Below are positions 31,988-41,940 of a stretch of DNA of 64,000 nucleotides, one piece after another (the stretch's first letter is position 1; every line of letters begins with the position of its first letter). The notes beneath the pieces are model-generated. The model was not told the DNA's origin. It did not search any database and saw only the letters and a list, made by a program, of their open reading frames with translations. Origin of the DNA: Kaistia granuli DSM 23481 (GTDB taxonomy: Bacteria; Pseudomonadota; Alphaproteobacteria; Rhizobiales; Kaistiaceae); NCBI RefSeq assembly GCF_000380505.1, contig NZ_AQYH01000005.1, forward strand, positions 186,001 to 250,000. The letters run 5' to 3'. The position numbers were made by a program, and so were the translations under genes.

Positions 31988-32869
31988 ATGCGCGACAAGC
32001 ACCTTTTCATTTTCGGGCTCGGCTTCTCCGGCCAGGCGCTCGCCCGGCGGGTCAAGGGCGATTACGCCACCATCGGCGGCACGGTGCGCCACCCGGAAAA
32101 GTCGGCGCAATTGCGCGCCGAGGGCATCGACGCGCATGTCTTCGACGGCGAGACCATCAGCGACGAACTCGTCGCGGCGGTGAAGCGGGCGACGCATGTC
32201 ATCCAGTCGATCGCGCCGGGCACGGCCGGCGATCCGGTTCTCGGCCTGCTGCGCGAGGCGCTGGCGGGGGCGCCGGATCTTGCCTGGATCGGCTATCTCT
32301 CCACCGTCGGCGTCTATGGCGATCATGGCGGCGGCTGGGTCGACGAGGCGACCGAGCCCCGGCCGCTGTCGGGCCGTTCGATCGAGCGGGTGCGGGCCGA
32401 GACGGAATGGCGCCTCCTCGCCGATGAACTCGGCGTCCCGATCGGCATCTTCCGGCTCTCCGGCATCTATGGACCCGGCCGCAACGCGCTCGCGCAGATC
32501 GTCGACGGCACGGCGCGCCGGCTGGTAAAGCCCGGCCAGGTGTTCAACCGCATCCATGTCGCCGACATCGCCACGGTGGTCGCCGCCGGCGCGGCGCGCG
32601 AGGCCGCCGGCGTCTTCAACGTCACCGACGACGAGCCGGCGCCGCCGCAGGACGTCGTCGCCTTCGCCGCCGAAACGGCGGGCTATCCGGCGCCGCCGGC
32701 CATTGATTTCGAGACGGCCGACCTGTCGCCGATGGTCCGTTCGTTCTATGGCGAGAACAAGCGTGTCGGCAACAAGCGGCTCGCCGCCGATCTCGGCGTG
32801 CGGCTTGCCTATCCGAGCTATCGCGAGGGCATCGCCGCGCTCTGGAAGGACGGCAGCTGGCGCGGCTGA
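31988..32869 (+). CDS. NAD-dependent epimerase/SDR, YeeZ type
   Basis: A 293-residue atypical extended SDR. The nucleotide motif is FIFGLGFSGQALARRV, and later blocks YLSTVGVYGDHGGGWVDE and IFRLSGIYGPGRNAL resemble the YeeZ-like NAD-dependent epimerase group. The usual Tyr-x-x-x-Lys is not obvious, so the reaction may be unusual. The C terminus (PSYREGIAALWKDG) is typical of this subgroup. It converges with the GT8 gene, the two stop codons being adjacent. The substrate is unknown. Confidence 0.75.
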   Translation: MRDKHLFIFGLGFSGQALARRVKGDYATIGGTVRHPEKSAQLRAEGIDAHVFDGETISDELVAAVKRATHVIQSIAPGTAGDPVLGLLREALAGAPDLAWIGYLSTVGVYGDHGGGWVDEATEPRPLSGRSIERVRAETEWRLLADELGVPIGIFRLSGIYGPGRNALAQIVDGTARRLVKPGQVFNRIHVADIATVVAAGAAREAAGVFNVTDDEPAPPQDVVAFAAETAGYPAPPAIDFETADLSPMVRSFYGENKRVGNKRLAADLGVRLAYPSYREGIAALWKDGSWRG

Positions 32870-33913
32870 TCAGGCTGCCAGCAACCAGACGCCGAACAGG
32901 GCGAGTTGCAGCAGGGCAACGAGCCCGCCCAGTGCCAGACCGTTCCGACACAGGCGCCGGACCTGGTTTCGCTGGCCAATGATCTCCGCCTCGAGCCGTG
33001 CCAGCGCGGCGTTCGTGGCGATCTCCGCGGCCGCCGTCCGGCGCCGCCATTCGCCGACCAGCGCCATCAGCTCGTCGCGGTCGAGATGCTCGGTCCAGGC
33101 GTCGTCGAGCGCGATCAGGGCGCGGTCCCCCTCGGTCTCGGTATCCGGGTGCCAGGGCTTCTTGGCGGTGTAGTGGACGATGCGCGCCGTCCCGGCGGCT
33201 CCGGGCATGGCGTGCTCATAGGTTCGAAGCAGATTGTCACAAGCCGGCAGCCAGTGCGCCGGAGCGCCGATGAAGGTGTTGAGGATGCCCTGGTCGCCGC
33301 CGTCGAACGAGCGCGCTCCTGGCAGGAACTGGAACAGAGCGCGACGCGTGGAGACATCCGGCGACAGCGCGAAGACGCCGGAATTGAACACCGGCCCGGG
33401 CTGGTTGGAGAGCAGGTCGGGCGCGGCCGCGAAACCGTCGCCGTCGAGGAGGTCGTCGATCGGCTGCCGCACCAGGCAGTCGCCGTCGAGAAAGACGAGC
33501 CGGTCGGCCGAGACGAAGCTGAAGGCCCAGAGCTTGGTCAGGGTCCGCCGGAAGCGGGGCGCGCCCCAGGCTTCCAGGTCTCGCTTGACGATCTCGGGCA
33601 CATGGATGACGGCGAGGCGCTCCTCGCGCAGCTGCGGTTTCCAGCCGCCGGCCGCCAGCACGAGGATCGGCAGCGTCGACCGGGCCCGCAGCGACCGGAC
33701 CAGCGCCGCGATGCCGAGCGCATAATCCTCGGTCCCGACCACGAGGTAGAAGACGCGGCGGCCATCGCGCCGCGCGCCGGCGCCGAGCCCGTCGAGCCAC
33801 GCCGTCGCGGTGCGGTCGAGATGCTGGGAGAAGGCGATAAGGTCGTCGGTGGCGCTGGCATCGATTGTATCGGGCATGTCGCCGGCGGTGATGGCGAGCG
33901 GCTCAGCCCCCAT
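32870..33913 (-). CDS. GT8-like glycosyltransferase with C-terminal membrane anchor
   Basis: A 347-residue protein. Residues 50-250 read as a family 8 glycosyltransferase: VFYLVVGTEDYALGIAALVRSL, the metal site FLDGDCLVR (DxD), FNSGVFALSPD and FDGGDQGILNTF, and later IVHYTAKKPW. A coiled stretch (TAAAEIATNAALARLEAEI) leads to one C-terminal membrane helix (LGGLVALLQLALFGVWLL), so it is probably anchored with the enzyme in the cytoplasm. The start overlaps the reductase gene by 11 nt; a Met at residue 13 is an alternative. The acceptor is unknown. Confidence 0.75.
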   Translation of the reverse strand: MGAEPLAITAGDMPDTIDASATDDLIAFSQHLDRTATAWLDGLGAGARRDGRRVFYLVVGTEDYALGIAALVRSLRARSTLPILVLAAGGWKPQLREERLAVIHVPEIVKRDLEAWGAPRFRRTLTKLWAFSFVSADRLVFLDGDCLVRQPIDDLLDGDGFAAAPDLLSNQPGPVFNSGVFALSPDVSTRRALFQFLPGARSFDGGDQGILNTFIGAPAHWLPACDNLLRTYEHAMPGAAGTARIVHYTAKKPWHPDTETEGDRALIALDDAWTEHLDRDELMALVGEWRRRTAAAEIATNAALARLEAEIIGQRNQVRRLCRNGLALGGLVALLQLALFGVWLLAA

Positions 33914-34664
33914 AGCGTTCCGTCCTTATGCGTTCGAAGGGGATGCCGGCGGCAAGCGCCAGATCGGCGGCGGCGTCGACAAAGGGCGTCGCGCCGCAGA
34001 TGAAGATCGTCTTCGGCGGCGCGGGCAGGCGCGCCAGCGCCGAGGCGATCAGCCCGGCATTGACGCGGCCATGATGGATGCCAGGCGTCGCCGGTACGTC
34101 GCGCGTCACCGTCGCGAACAAGTGGAAGCCCGCTTCGTCGCGATCCCGGCTTAGTAGCTCCTCGCGCCAGATCATCTCCCCTTCGCGCCGCGCCGACAGG
34201 ACCAGCGCGGCGGGAATGTCCGGCGCGGCGTCGCTCCGGTAGCGCAGCATCGACATCAGCGGCACCAGGCCGGAACCGCCGGCGACCAGCAGCAGCGGCC
34301 CGCCATCCTCGGCACGCCAGATGAAATGGCCGCCGATCGGGCCGCGCATCTCGATCGTGTCGCCGATCTCGACCACCGCGTGGAAGAAGGGCGACACTTC
34401 GCCGTCGTCGATCAGGTCGATGACGAGGTCGATTTCGCCGCTCCTGTCCGGGGCCGAGCCGATCGAATAGCTGCGCTCGGCCTGGTAGCCGTCCGGCGCC
34501 GTCAGCCGCAGGTCGACATGCTGGCCGGCCGTGAAGCCCTGCCACGCCACCGGCCGCAGCCGGAAGATCTTTACCCGCGGCGTGGCGATCGTGATGGCGA
34601 CGACGGTCGCCTCCTGCCAGACCAGCCGTTTCGGCTGCGGCGCGATCTCGGGATCAATGCTCAA
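33903..34664 (-). CDS. FAD/NAD(P)-binding ferredoxin-reductase-like protein
   Basis: A 253-residue FNR-type reductase. The FAD domain shows AERSYSIGSAPD (RxYS motif) and GDTIEMRGPIGGHF; the NAD(P) domain shows LLLVAGGSGLVPLMSML and TIFICGATPFVDAAADLAL. There is no attached ferredoxin domain. The gene directly upstream encodes a sulfite-oxidase-like molybdoprotein, and the pair is common in alphaproteobacteria, which suggests that electrons pass between the two. It should be cytoplasmic. Confidence 0.85.
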   Translation of the reverse strand: MSIDPEIAPQPKRLVWQEATVVAITIATPRVKIFRLRPVAWQGFTAGQHVDLRLTAPDGYQAERSYSIGSAPDRSGEIDLVIDLIDDGEVSPFFHAVVEIGDTIEMRGPIGGHFIWRAEDGGPLLLVAGGSGLVPLMSMLRYRSDAAPDIPAALVLSARREGEMIWREELLSRDRDEAGFHLFATVTRDVPATPGIHHGRVNAGLIASALARLPAPPKTIFICGATPFVDAAADLALAAGIPFERIRTERYGG

Positions 34665-34673
34665 GGCAGGGCC

Positions 34674-35282
34674 TCAATCTCCGGAAAAACGCTGCTCGCG
34701 CCACGGATCGCCGCGCATGTGATAGCCGCGGAGCTCCCAGAAGCCCGCCTCGTCGCGGCGGGTGAACTGCAGGCCGTTCACCCATTTGGCCGATTTCCAG
34801 AAATAGAGATGCGGCACCAGCAACCGGGCAGGGCCGCCATGCTCGGGAATGATCGGGTTGCCCTCATAGGCGGTGGCGATCATGGCCTTGCCGACGATCA
34901 GGTCCTCGGTCGGCACATTGGTCGAGTAGCCGTCATAGGAATGGGCGAGCACGAAGTCGCTCGGCGCCTCGATGCCGGCCTCGGCCAGGATGTCGTCGAT
35001 CATCACCCCGGACCAGGCGGTGTTGAACTTCGACCATTTCGTCACGCAGTGGATGTCGCGCGTCAGCTTGGTCTTCGGCAGCAAGTTGAAGGCTTCCCAG
35101 TTCCAGCTCGCCACCGGCCGCACGCCGTCCTTGACGGTGAAGCGCCAGTTCTCGAGCGCAACGCGGGGGACCGGCCCGGCCGACAGGATGGGAAAATCCT
35201 CCGTGAGATACTGGCCGGGCGGCAGCCGCTCGCCGACGCCGTCGGCGGGACGCTTGCCGGAGAAACCGCGCGTGGTGGCCAT
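34674..35282 (-). CDS. Sulfite-oxidase-like molybdopterin protein
   Basis: A 202-residue single-domain member of the sulfite oxidase/nitrate reductase molybdopterin fold. The molybdenum-binding Cys is in RDIHCVTKWSKFNTAWSG; other blocks are LLPKTKLTRD, VLAHSYDGYSTNVPTEDL, GGPARLLVPHLYFWKSAKWV and GFWELRGYHMRGDPW. It lacks a signal peptide and the C-terminal dimerisation domain of true sulfite oxidase. Nine nt separate it from the reductase gene. Its substrate is unproven; members of this group are annotated only as sulfite-oxidase-like. Confidence 0.85.
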   Translation of the reverse strand: MATTRGFSGKRPADGVGERLPPGQYLTEDFPILSAGPVPRVALENWRFTVKDGVRPVASWNWEAFNLLPKTKLTRDIHCVTKWSKFNTAWSGVMIDDILAEAGIEAPSDFVLAHSYDGYSTNVPTEDLIVGKAMIATAYEGNPIIPEHGGPARLLVPHLYFWKSAKWVNGLQFTRRDEAGFWELRGYHMRGDPWREQRFSGD

Positions 35283-35344
35283 GCCTTGCTCCGTCCGTGC
35301 CGGGGCGGATGGGAGCCATCCGCCCACAGGAAGTGGAAGCGCCG

Positions 35345-36115
35345 TCAGGCGATCGCCTCGACGGCCTGGATCAGCTTCTTCAGATCCTCCGGCCGCGACA
35401 GGCGATGGCCGGCATCCTTGATCAGCGTCAGCACCACATCGTCCTGCGCCAGCTGCGCGACAAGGTCTATCGCGACCTGCCATGGCACTTCGTCGTCGAG
35501 GACGCCCTGGATGATATGGACCGGCGCGCCGAGCGCAACCGGCCTGTGGCCGAGAAGATGGGCCTCGCCGTCGTCGATCAGCGCCTTGGTGATCAGATAG
35601 GGCTGGTCGGAATAGGCGCTCGGCTGCTTGAGAGCGCCGGTCGTCTCCATCTCGGCCTTCTCCGCCTCGGTCATGCGGGCAAGGATCAGGTCGCGCGTCA
35701 TGTCGACCGCCGGCGCCAGGAGGACGAGGCCGGCGACCCGGCCGGGCTCGGCCTCGCGCAGGGCGAGCGCCAGCAGCAGGGCAATCCAGCCGCCCATCGA
35801 CGAGCCGACGAGGATCTGCGGCCCGCTGGTCGCGCTATCGAGGACGGCGCGGGCTTCCTCCAGCCAGCGCGTGATGGTGCCGTCGGCGAAGTCGCCGCCG
35901 GAGGCGCCATGGCCGGAATAGTCGAAGCGGGTGAGGGCGCGGCCATTGGCTGCCGCCCATTCGTCCAGCGCCTCGGCCTTGGAGCCGCGCATGTCCGACA
36001 TGAAGCCGCCGAGGAACAGGATTCCGGGTCCGGCGCCCGGTCGAGCGAGGATCGCGATGTCGCGGGCATTTGCGCCGGCGCCGACGGCGATCGTTCTGTG
36101 TTCTGACTGCATCAC
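35345..36115 (-). CDS. Alpha/beta hydrolase, ABHD10-like
   Basis: A 256-residue cytoplasmic hydrolase. The nucleophile elbow is LVGSSMGGW (Ser), with oxyanion region FLGGFMSDMRGSKA and FDYSGHGASGG; the catalytic Asp is likely in IQGVLDDEVPW and the His in IKDAGHRLSRPED. The pattern matches the bacterial relatives of ABHD10 thioesterases/carboxylesterases. It starts 230 nt from infC, on the opposite strand, and is the first gene of the minus-strand run ending in the GT8 gene, although a 62-nt gap follows it. Confidence 0.82.
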   Translation of the reverse strand: MMQSEHRTIAVGAGANARDIAILARPGAGPGILFLGGFMSDMRGSKAEALDEWAAANGRALTRFDYSGHGASGGDFADGTITRWLEEARAVLDSATSGPQILVGSSMGGWIALLLALALREAEPGRVAGLVLLAPAVDMTRDLILARMTEAEKAEMETTGALKQPSAYSDQPYLITKALIDDGEAHLLGHRPVALGAPVHIIQGVLDDEVPWQVAIDLVAQLAQDDVVLTLIKDAGHRLSRPEDLKKLIQAVEAIA

Positions 36116-36345
36116 TTCCTCATATGGGACCAGATTCGCGCCCGATCCGGATCGAACCGGAGCGGAACGGCGGCTTTCGGTTGACTTTCCCGCCTGCTTG
36201 GCCGAGTTTCCCCATTCTGTCCGGGAACTTTGACCCCGCGCGCGCCGCCCTTTGCATCGCCCTTGTTATGGCCTAGGCAAAGACGCGGTTCGTACCCATT
36301 TAGTCAATCCGGACCGATTCATTAACGTTAGAGGAGAGTGCCCCC

Positions 36346-36885
36346 ATTCGCCGTCCGTTCAAAGCGCAGGAACCCACTAAGGATGGGCCGCGTATCAACC
36401 GCGAAATTCGTGGTGTCCGTGAAGTTCAGTTGATCGGTGAAGACGGCCAGAATGTTGGCGTCACCCCGATCCAGGATGCGCTGGCCGCTGCCCAGGAGGC
36501 AGGCCTCGATCTCGTCGAGATCTCGCCGAACTCCGAGCCGCCTGTTTGCAAGATCCTCGATTTCGGCCGCTTCAAGTACCAGACCCAGAAGAAGGCCAAC
36601 GAGGCTCGCAAGAACCAGAAGGTCGTCGAGGTCAAAGAGATCAAGATGCGCCCCGCCATCGATGACCACGATTACGAGGTCAAGATGAAGGCCATCAAGC
36701 GCTTCTTTGAAGAGGGCGACAAGGTCAAGCTGACGCTCCGCTTCCGTGGCCGCGAAATGGCCCACCAGCATCTCGGCATGAAGCTTCTCGAGCGCGTGCG
36801 CGACGAGACGGCCGAGATCTCCAAGGTCGAGGCGGAACCGAAGCTCGAAGGCCGCCAGATGATCATGGTGCTGGCACCCCGCTAA
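36346..36885 (+). CDS. infC: Translation initiation factor IF-3 (ATT start)
   Basis: A 179-residue IF-3. Translation begins at ATT (36346), with a GAGGAG site 9 nt upstream; the protein then opens with the expected [20 protein letters not shown]. The first ATG or GTG/TTG in frame lies 28 codons downstream and would cut the N-terminal domain. The rest matches the family ([43 protein letters not shown]). IF-3 rejects rare start codons, so an ATT start lets it limit its own synthesis, as known for infC. It heads the infC-rpmI-rplT-pheS-pheT order. Confidence 0.95.
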   Translation: MRRPFKAQEPTKDGPRINREIRGVREVQLIGEDGQNVGVTPIQDALAAAQEAGLDLVEISPNSEPPVCKILDFGRFKYQTQKKANEARKNQKVVEVKEIKMRPAIDDHDYEVKMKAIKRFFEEGDKVKLTLRFRGREMAHQHLGMKLLERVRDETAEISKVEAEPKLEGRQMIMVLAPR

Positions 36886-37162
36886 GGCGGTCGGCAGGCC
36901 AGCGATCGAACGCTGCAAGTTGGCGGACCGGAAACATCGGCCCGCCCCCTCACTTGGGATCTTGCCACCTTCCTCCGCTCCCGCTATAGATCCGCCGTTT
37001 CCGAGCCGCCCGGCGCGAGGAACGTCAATCCGTTGACGATTTTCTCAGGGCATGCCGCGTCGGCTCACGAATGCTTCCATGCCGAAGCGACCATCCAGCC
37101 GCCTGTCGCAAGACGGGCGCAAGGTGGTTCTCATCTCGGCAGCACGATTAAGGATGAGCAAA

Positions 37163-37357
37163 ATGCCCAAGTTGAAGACCAAGAGCGGCGCCAAGAAGCG
37201 CTTCAAGCTCACGGGTACCGGACGCGTCAAGGCAGGCCAGGCCGGCAAGCGGCACGGCATGATCAAGCGCACCGCGAAGTTTGTCCGGAATGCACGTGGC
37301 ACGACCACGCTTTCGGATGCGGATGCGAAGATCGTCAAGCAGTTCCTGAACGGCTGA
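37163..37357 (+). CDS. rpmI: Ribosomal protein bL35
   Basis: A 64-residue basic protein with the family start [19 protein letters not shown] and the [16 protein letters not shown] block. The ATG at 37163 gives the canonical N terminus; an ATG three codons upstream is possible. It follows infC after 277 nt and precedes rplT by 28 nt, the usual order, and is part of the large ribosomal subunit. Confidence 0.95.
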   Translation: MPKLKTKSGAKKRFKLTGTGRVKAGQAGKRHGMIKRTAKFVRNARGTTTLSDADAKIVKQFLNG

Positions 37358-37385
37358 ACCGTCCCCTTTACCTGGAGTTTGAACC

Positions 37386-37754
37386 ATGTCGCGAGTTAAG
37401 CGGGGCGTAACGTCTCACGCCAAGCACAAGAAGATCCTGAAGCGCGCTAAGGGCTTCTACGGTCGTCGCAAGAACACGATCCGGACAGCGAAGGCAGCGG
37501 TCGACAAGGCCGCCCAGTATTCGTACCGCGATCGCAAGGCCAAGAAGCGCAATTTCCGCGCTCTCTGGATCCAGCGCATCAACGCGGCAGTCCGCGAAGT
37601 TGCCGAGGGCCTGACCTACAGCCGCTTTATCGATGGCCTCGCAAAGGCCGGGATCGAAGTCGACCGCAAGGTGCTGGCCGAACTGGCAATCAGCCAGCCG
37701 GTAGCCTTCAAGGCGCTGGTCGATCAGGCTCAGGGCGCCCTCAAGGCCGCCTGA
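37386..37754 (+). CDS. rplT: Ribosomal protein bL20
   Basis: A 122-residue protein with the typical opening [22 protein letters not shown] and the conserved [23 protein letters not shown] clear TGGAG site precedes the ATG. bL20 is needed for early large-subunit assembly and in some bacteria represses its own operon. pheS follows after 170 nt. Confidence 0.96.
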   Translation: MSRVKRGVTSHAKHKKILKRAKGFYGRRKNTIRTAKAAVDKAAQYSYRDRKAKKRNFRALWIQRINAAVREVAEGLTYSRFIDGLAKAGIEVDRKVLAELAISQPVAFKALVDQAQGALKAA

Positions 37755-37924
37755 GTGGGGACGGTCGCCTCCGGGCGGCCTCCCGCCGGACTTTCCGGGG
37801 CCGGAACGCAACCGCGCCGCCGCCGCTTTTCGCGGCTGCGGCGTTTGGCGTGATCCGGCGAGCATTCCTCTTCGGATCGAACTGACGATGATCCGGCGCT
37901 CAACAGGCGCCCATGAGGAATGAC

Positions 37925-39007
37925 ATGTCCGATCTCGAACTTCTCGAACGCGACATCCGCGCGGCCATCGACGGGGCTTCCGACGAAGCCGCCATCGAGG
38001 CGGTCCGCGTCGCTGCCCTTGGCAAGAAGGGCTCCGTCTCCGAACTGCTGAAGGGCCTCGGCGCCATGTCGCCGGACGAGCGCAAGGTCATGGGACCGGC
38101 GCTGAACGGTCTTCGTGACCGTGTTTCCGAAGCGCTTCTCGCCCGCCGCGCCAGCCTCAAGCAAGCCGGCCTCGCCGCGCGCCTCGCTGCCGAGGCGGTC
38201 GATGTTACGCTGCCGCTGCGCGCGAGCCCGCTCGAGCAGGGCCGCATCCATCCGATCTCCCAGGTGATCGACGAGATCACGGCGATCTTCGGCGATCTCG
38301 GCTTCGCCGTCGCCGAGGGGCCGGACATCGAGACCGACCACTACAATTTCACCGCGCTGAATTTCCCCGTCGGCCATCCGGCCCGCGAGATGCACGACAC
38401 CTTCTTCTTCAATCCGGACGAGAAGGGCGAGCGGTTGCTGCTGCGCACGCATACCTCGCCGGTGCAGATGCGCACCATGCAGGCCCAGAAGCCGCCGATC
38501 CGCATCATCGCGCCCGGCCGGACCTATCGCAACGACAGCGACCAGACCCACACGCCGATGTTCCATCAGGTCGAGGGCCTGGTGATCGACACGTCGAGCC
38601 ATATCGGCCATCTGAAGTGGCTGCTCGAAGAGTTCTGCCGCGCCTTCTTCGAGGTCGACAAGGTCGAGATGCGCATGCGTCCGTCCTTCTTCCCGTTCAC
38701 GGAGCCGTCGATGGAAGTTGACATCCGCTGCAAGCGGGTCGGCAACGAAGTGCGCTTCGGCGAGGGCGATGACTGGCTCGAGATCCTCGGCTGCGGCATG
38801 GTTCATCCGAACGTCATCCGCTTCGCCGGCCTCGATCCCGACGTCTACCAGGGCTTCGCCTTCGGCATGGGCATCGACCGCATCGCCATGCTGAAATACG
38901 GCATGCCGGACCTCAGAGCCTTCTTCGACGCCGATCAGCGCTGGCTGAACCATTACGGCTTCCGTCCGCTGGACCTGCCGACCCTCGTCGGCGGCCTGAG
39001 CTCGTAA
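37925..39007 (+). CDS. pheS: Phenylalanine-tRNA ligase alpha subunit
   Basis: A 360-residue class II synthetase subunit. Motif 2 and 3 regions are visible ([37 protein letters not shown] and [17 protein letters not shown]). The ATG at 37925 has GAGGA 8 nt upstream; an ATG four codons earlier is a weaker option because that purine block would overlap it. The N-terminal coiled coil binds tRNA. It pairs with PheT, encoded 10 nt downstream, to attach phenylalanine to tRNA. Confidence 0.95.
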   Translation: MSDLELLERDIRAAIDGASDEAAIEAVRVAALGKKGSVSELLKGLGAMSPDERKVMGPALNGLRDRVSEALLARRASLKQAGLAARLAAEAVDVTLPLRASPLEQGRIHPISQVIDEITAIFGDLGFAVAEGPDIETDHYNFTALNFPVGHPAREMHDTFFFNPDEKGERLLLRTHTSPVQMRTMQAQKPPIRIIAPGRTYRNDSDQTHTPMFHQVEGLVIDTSSHIGHLKWLLEEFCRAFFEVDKVEMRMRPSFFPFTEPSMEVDIRCKRVGNEVRFGEGDDWLEILGCGMVHPNVIRFAGLDPDVYQGFAFGMGIDRIAMLKYGMPDLRAFFDADQRWLNHYGFRPLDLPTLVGGLSS

Positions 39008-39017
39008 GGAAAGATCC

Positions 39018-41435
39018 ATGAAATTCACGCTTTCCTGGCTCAAGGAGCATCTTGAGACCAATGCCACGATCGACGAGATCACCGATGCGCTGACCCGTGT
39101 CGGCCTCGAGGTCGAGGGCGTCGAGGACAAGGCGAAGCGGCTCGCCCCCTTCACCATCGCCTATGTCGTCTCGGCCGTTCAGCATCCGAACGCCGACCGG
39201 CTGCGCGTCTGCATGGTCGATACCGGCTCCGGCGATCCCGTGCAGGTCGTCTGCGGTGCGCCGAACGCCCGCACCGGCATGAAGGGCGTGTTCTCGCCGG
39301 CCGGCACCTACATTCCGGGCAAGGACATCACGCTCGCCGTCGGCACCATCCGCGGCGTCGAGAGCCACGGCATGCTATGCTCGGAAGCCGAGCTGGAGCT
39401 GTCGGAAGATCATGACGGCATCATCGAGCTGCCGGATGATGCGCCGGTGGGCATGGCCTATGCCGAATGGGCCGGCCTCGGTGATCCCGTCATCGACATC
39501 GCCATCACGCCGAACCGCCCGGATTGCCTCGGCATCCACGGCGTCGCACGCGACCTGGCGGCCGCCGGCCTCGGCCAGCTGAAGGATCGCACGGTCGCTC
39601 CGGTCGAGGGCAAATTCCCGTCTCCGGTTGGTGTCACCTTCGATTTCGGCGATACGCCGCCGCTCACCCCCACCTTCGCGCTCCGCATGGTGCGCGGCGT
39701 TAAGAACGGCCCGTCGCCGGAATGGATGCAGCGCCAGCTGCGCGCCATCGGCCTCCGGCCGATCAACGCGCTGGTCGACATCACCAACTACCTGACCTTC
39801 GATCGCGGCCGGCCGCTGCACGTCTTCGATGCCGCCAAGGTCAAGGGCGATCTCGTGGTGCGGCGCGCCGTCGGCGGCGAGACGCTGCTGGCGCTCGACG
39901 GCAAGACCTATACGCTCGACCCGTCGATCTGCGTCATTTCCGATGACAACGGCATCGAATCGCTCGGCGGCATCATGGGCGGCGAGGCGTCAGGCTGCTC
40001 CGACGACACCGTCGACGTGCTGATCGAATCGGCGCTGTGGGAGCCGCTCAACATCGCTCAGACCGGCCGCAAGCTCGGCATCAACTCGGATGCGCGCTAC
40101 CGCTTCGAGCGCGGCGTCGACCCGGCCTTCATGCTGCCGGGCCTCGAGCTCGCCACCCGCCTGGTGCAGGAACTCTGCGGCGGCGAGGCGAGCGACGTGG
40201 TCGTCACCGGCGCGGCGCCCGAGCCGCATCTGTCGCTCGCCTTCCCGATTTCGGAAGTGAAGCGGCTGGCCGGCATCGATCCGACCGAGGACGAGATCCG
40301 CGCCATCTTGACCGCGCTCGGCTTCACCGTCGCCGGCAAGGCGCCCGTGCTGACGGTTGGCGTGCCGTCCTGGCGGCCCGACATCGACGGCAAGGCCGAT
40401 CTGGTCGAGGAAGTGATGCGCATCCGGGGCGTCGACAGCGTGCCGTCGACGCCGCTGCCGAAGTCGGAAAACGTCTCCAAGCCGGTGCTGGCGCTGGCGC
40501 AGACCCGCACCCGTCGATCGAAGCGGGCGCTGGCCTCGCGCGGTCTCGTCGAGGCGGTGACCTGGTCGTTCGTCGCGAAGCCGGTGGCGGAAGCCTTCGG
40601 CGGCGGCAAGCCGGAACTGGCGCTCGCCAATCCGATCTCGACCGACATGTCGGACATGCGGCCGAGCCTGCTGCCCGGCCTGCTGCTGGCAGCCCAGCGC
40701 AATGCCGATCGCGGCATCGCCGATCTCGCTTTGTTCGAAGTCGGCCAGATCTTCCGCGGCATCAAGCCGACGGACCAGCTGACCGCCGCCACCGGCATCC
40801 GCCGCAACACGGCAACCGTGAACGGCGCTGGCCGCCACTGGCAGGGCAAGGCGCCGTCGGTGTCGGTGTTCGACGCCAAGGCCGATGCGCTGGCTCTCCT
40901 GGATGCGCTGGGTGCGCAGGTCGACAAGTTCCAGATCGTCGCGGGTGCGCCGGCCTGGTTCCATCCGGGCCGCTCGGGCACGATCCAGCTCGGGCCGCAG
41001 AACATCATCGGTTGGTTCGGCGAGCTGCACCCGTCCGTGCTGGAGGCCCTCGACGTTTCCGGCCCGCTGGTCGGCTTCGAGATCATCTTGGACGCGATTC
41101 CGGTGCCGCGCGCCCGGCCGACCAAGACCAAGCCGCCGCTCGAGCTGGTGCCCTACCAGCCGGTGACGCGCGACTTCGCCTTCGTGGTGGATCGCAAGGT
41201 GGAAGCGGCGAAGCTGGTCAAGGCGGCGCAGGGCGCCGACAAGGCGCTGATCGCCGGCGTCTCGGTGTTCGACATCTTCGAAGGCGCGTCACTCGGCGCC
41301 GACAAGAAGTCTGTTGCCATCGAGGTGACGCTGCGGCCGACGCAGAAGACGCTGACCGACGAGGAGATCGACGCCGTCTCGGCCAAGATCGTCGCACAGG
41401 TCGGCAAGGCGACGGGGGGCGTCCTGCGCTCCTAA
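39018..41435 (+). CDS. pheT: Phenylalanine-tRNA ligase beta subunit
   Basis: An 805-residue subunit of normal length. Domains in order: an OB-fold tRNA-binding domain ([29 protein letters not shown]), the B3/B4 editing region, B5 domain, the catalytic-like core and the C-terminal ferredoxin-fold anticodon-binding domain ([35 protein letters not shown]). It forms an alpha2-beta2 enzyme with PheS and removes mischarged tyrosine. It closes the operon; a strong hairpin terminator follows. Confidence 0.95.
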   Translation: MKFTLSWLKEHLETNATIDEITDALTRVGLEVEGVEDKAKRLAPFTIAYVVSAVQHPNADRLRVCMVDTGSGDPVQVVCGAPNARTGMKGVFSPAGTYIPGKDITLAVGTIRGVESHGMLCSEAELELSEDHDGIIELPDDAPVGMAYAEWAGLGDPVIDIAITPNRPDCLGIHGVARDLAAAGLGQLKDRTVAPVEGKFPSPVGVTFDFGDTPPLTPTFALRMVRGVKNGPSPEWMQRQLRAIGLRPINALVDITNYLTFDRGRPLHVFDAAKVKGDLVVRRAVGGETLLALDGKTYTLDPSICVISDDNGIESLGGIMGGEASGCSDDTVDVLIESALWEPLNIAQTGRKLGINSDARYRFERGVDPAFMLPGLELATRLVQELCGGEASDVVVTGAAPEPHLSLAFPISEVKRLAGIDPTEDEIRAILTALGFTVAGKAPVLTVGVPSWRPDIDGKADLVEEVMRIRGVDSVPSTPLPKSENVSKPVLALAQTRTRRSKRALASRGLVEAVTWSFVAKPVAEAFGGGKPELALANPISTDMSDMRPSLLPGLLLAAQRNADRGIADLALFEVGQIFRGIKPTDQLTAATGIRRNTATVNGAGRHWQGKAPSVSVFDAKADALALLDALGAQVDKFQIVAGAPAWFHPGRSGTIQLGPQNIIGWFGELHPSVLEALDVSGPLVGFEIILDAIPVPRARPTKTKPPLELVPYQPVTRDFAFVVDRKVEAAKLVKAAQGADKALIAGVSVFDIFEGASLGADKKSVAIEVTLRPTQKTLTDEEIDAVSAKIVAQVGKATGGVLRS

Positions 41436-41449
41436 CGCCTTCTGCTTTC

Positions 41450-41494
41450 GAAAAAAAAAGCCGCCCGGATGCGAGTCCGGGCGGCTCTTTGTTT
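41450..41494. terminator. Bidirectional rho-independent terminator
   Basis: An 11-bp perfect stem (41459-41469 with 41476-41486) has nine A on the left and a T-rich stretch on the right. It can stop pheT transcripts from the left and transcripts of the minus-strand DUF1150/hsp20 genes from the right. Confidence 0.88.
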
Positions 41495-41653
41495 GTGGGG
41501 CGGGCGAGGTGAGGCGCGGGCGGCCCAGCACCGGCGGTAGCTTCAAAAACGCCGAAGGCACCGGATTCCACCCGCGCGCGGGGGAATATCCGATGCCAAA
41601 TCCAGCGATCAGGGATGGAAGGTCGACGCCGCGATGGGGGCGCGGCGGGCGGC

Positions 41654-41902
41654 TTACTGCAAGCTGACCGTCTCGAGGTCGTTCTCGTGCGCATTCATGA
41701 CGACGGCCTCGCGGCTGTCGGAAATCATGAGCGGCGTGCCGCGTGCGTCGAGCAGGGCCCAGAATTTCTGTCCCGGCGCGATTTCGGGCGCATCGGGGAA
41801 CAGTTCCTTGATGTTCTCGGACTGGATCGCCTTCACATAGGCGATCTGGCCATTGCCGAGGCCAGCGAAGGACTCGGGCGTCATATGGAAACGGGTACTC
41901 AT
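41654..41902 (-). CDS. DUF1150 small protein
   Basis: An 82-residue cytoplasmic protein of DUF1150: FAGLGNGQIAYVKAI, then GQKFWALLDARGTPLMISDSREAVVMNA. It lies 38 nt after the hsp20-type gene on the same strand. The same pairing with small heat-shock genes is common in Rhizobiales, so it may be a heat-response protein. No molecular function is known. Confidence 0.85.
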   Translation of the reverse strand: MSTRFHMTPESFAGLGNGQIAYVKAIQSENIKELFPDAPEIAPGQKFWALLDARGTPLMISDSREAVVMNAHENDLETVSLQ

Positions 41903-41940
41903 GACAATCTCCTCATCAACGAGCGAGAGGATCGACGACC

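Noticed and set aside
37755-37924. Attenuator or leader peptide ahead of pheST
   Set aside because: GC-rich hairpins exist, but no Phe-rich leader frame and no T run.
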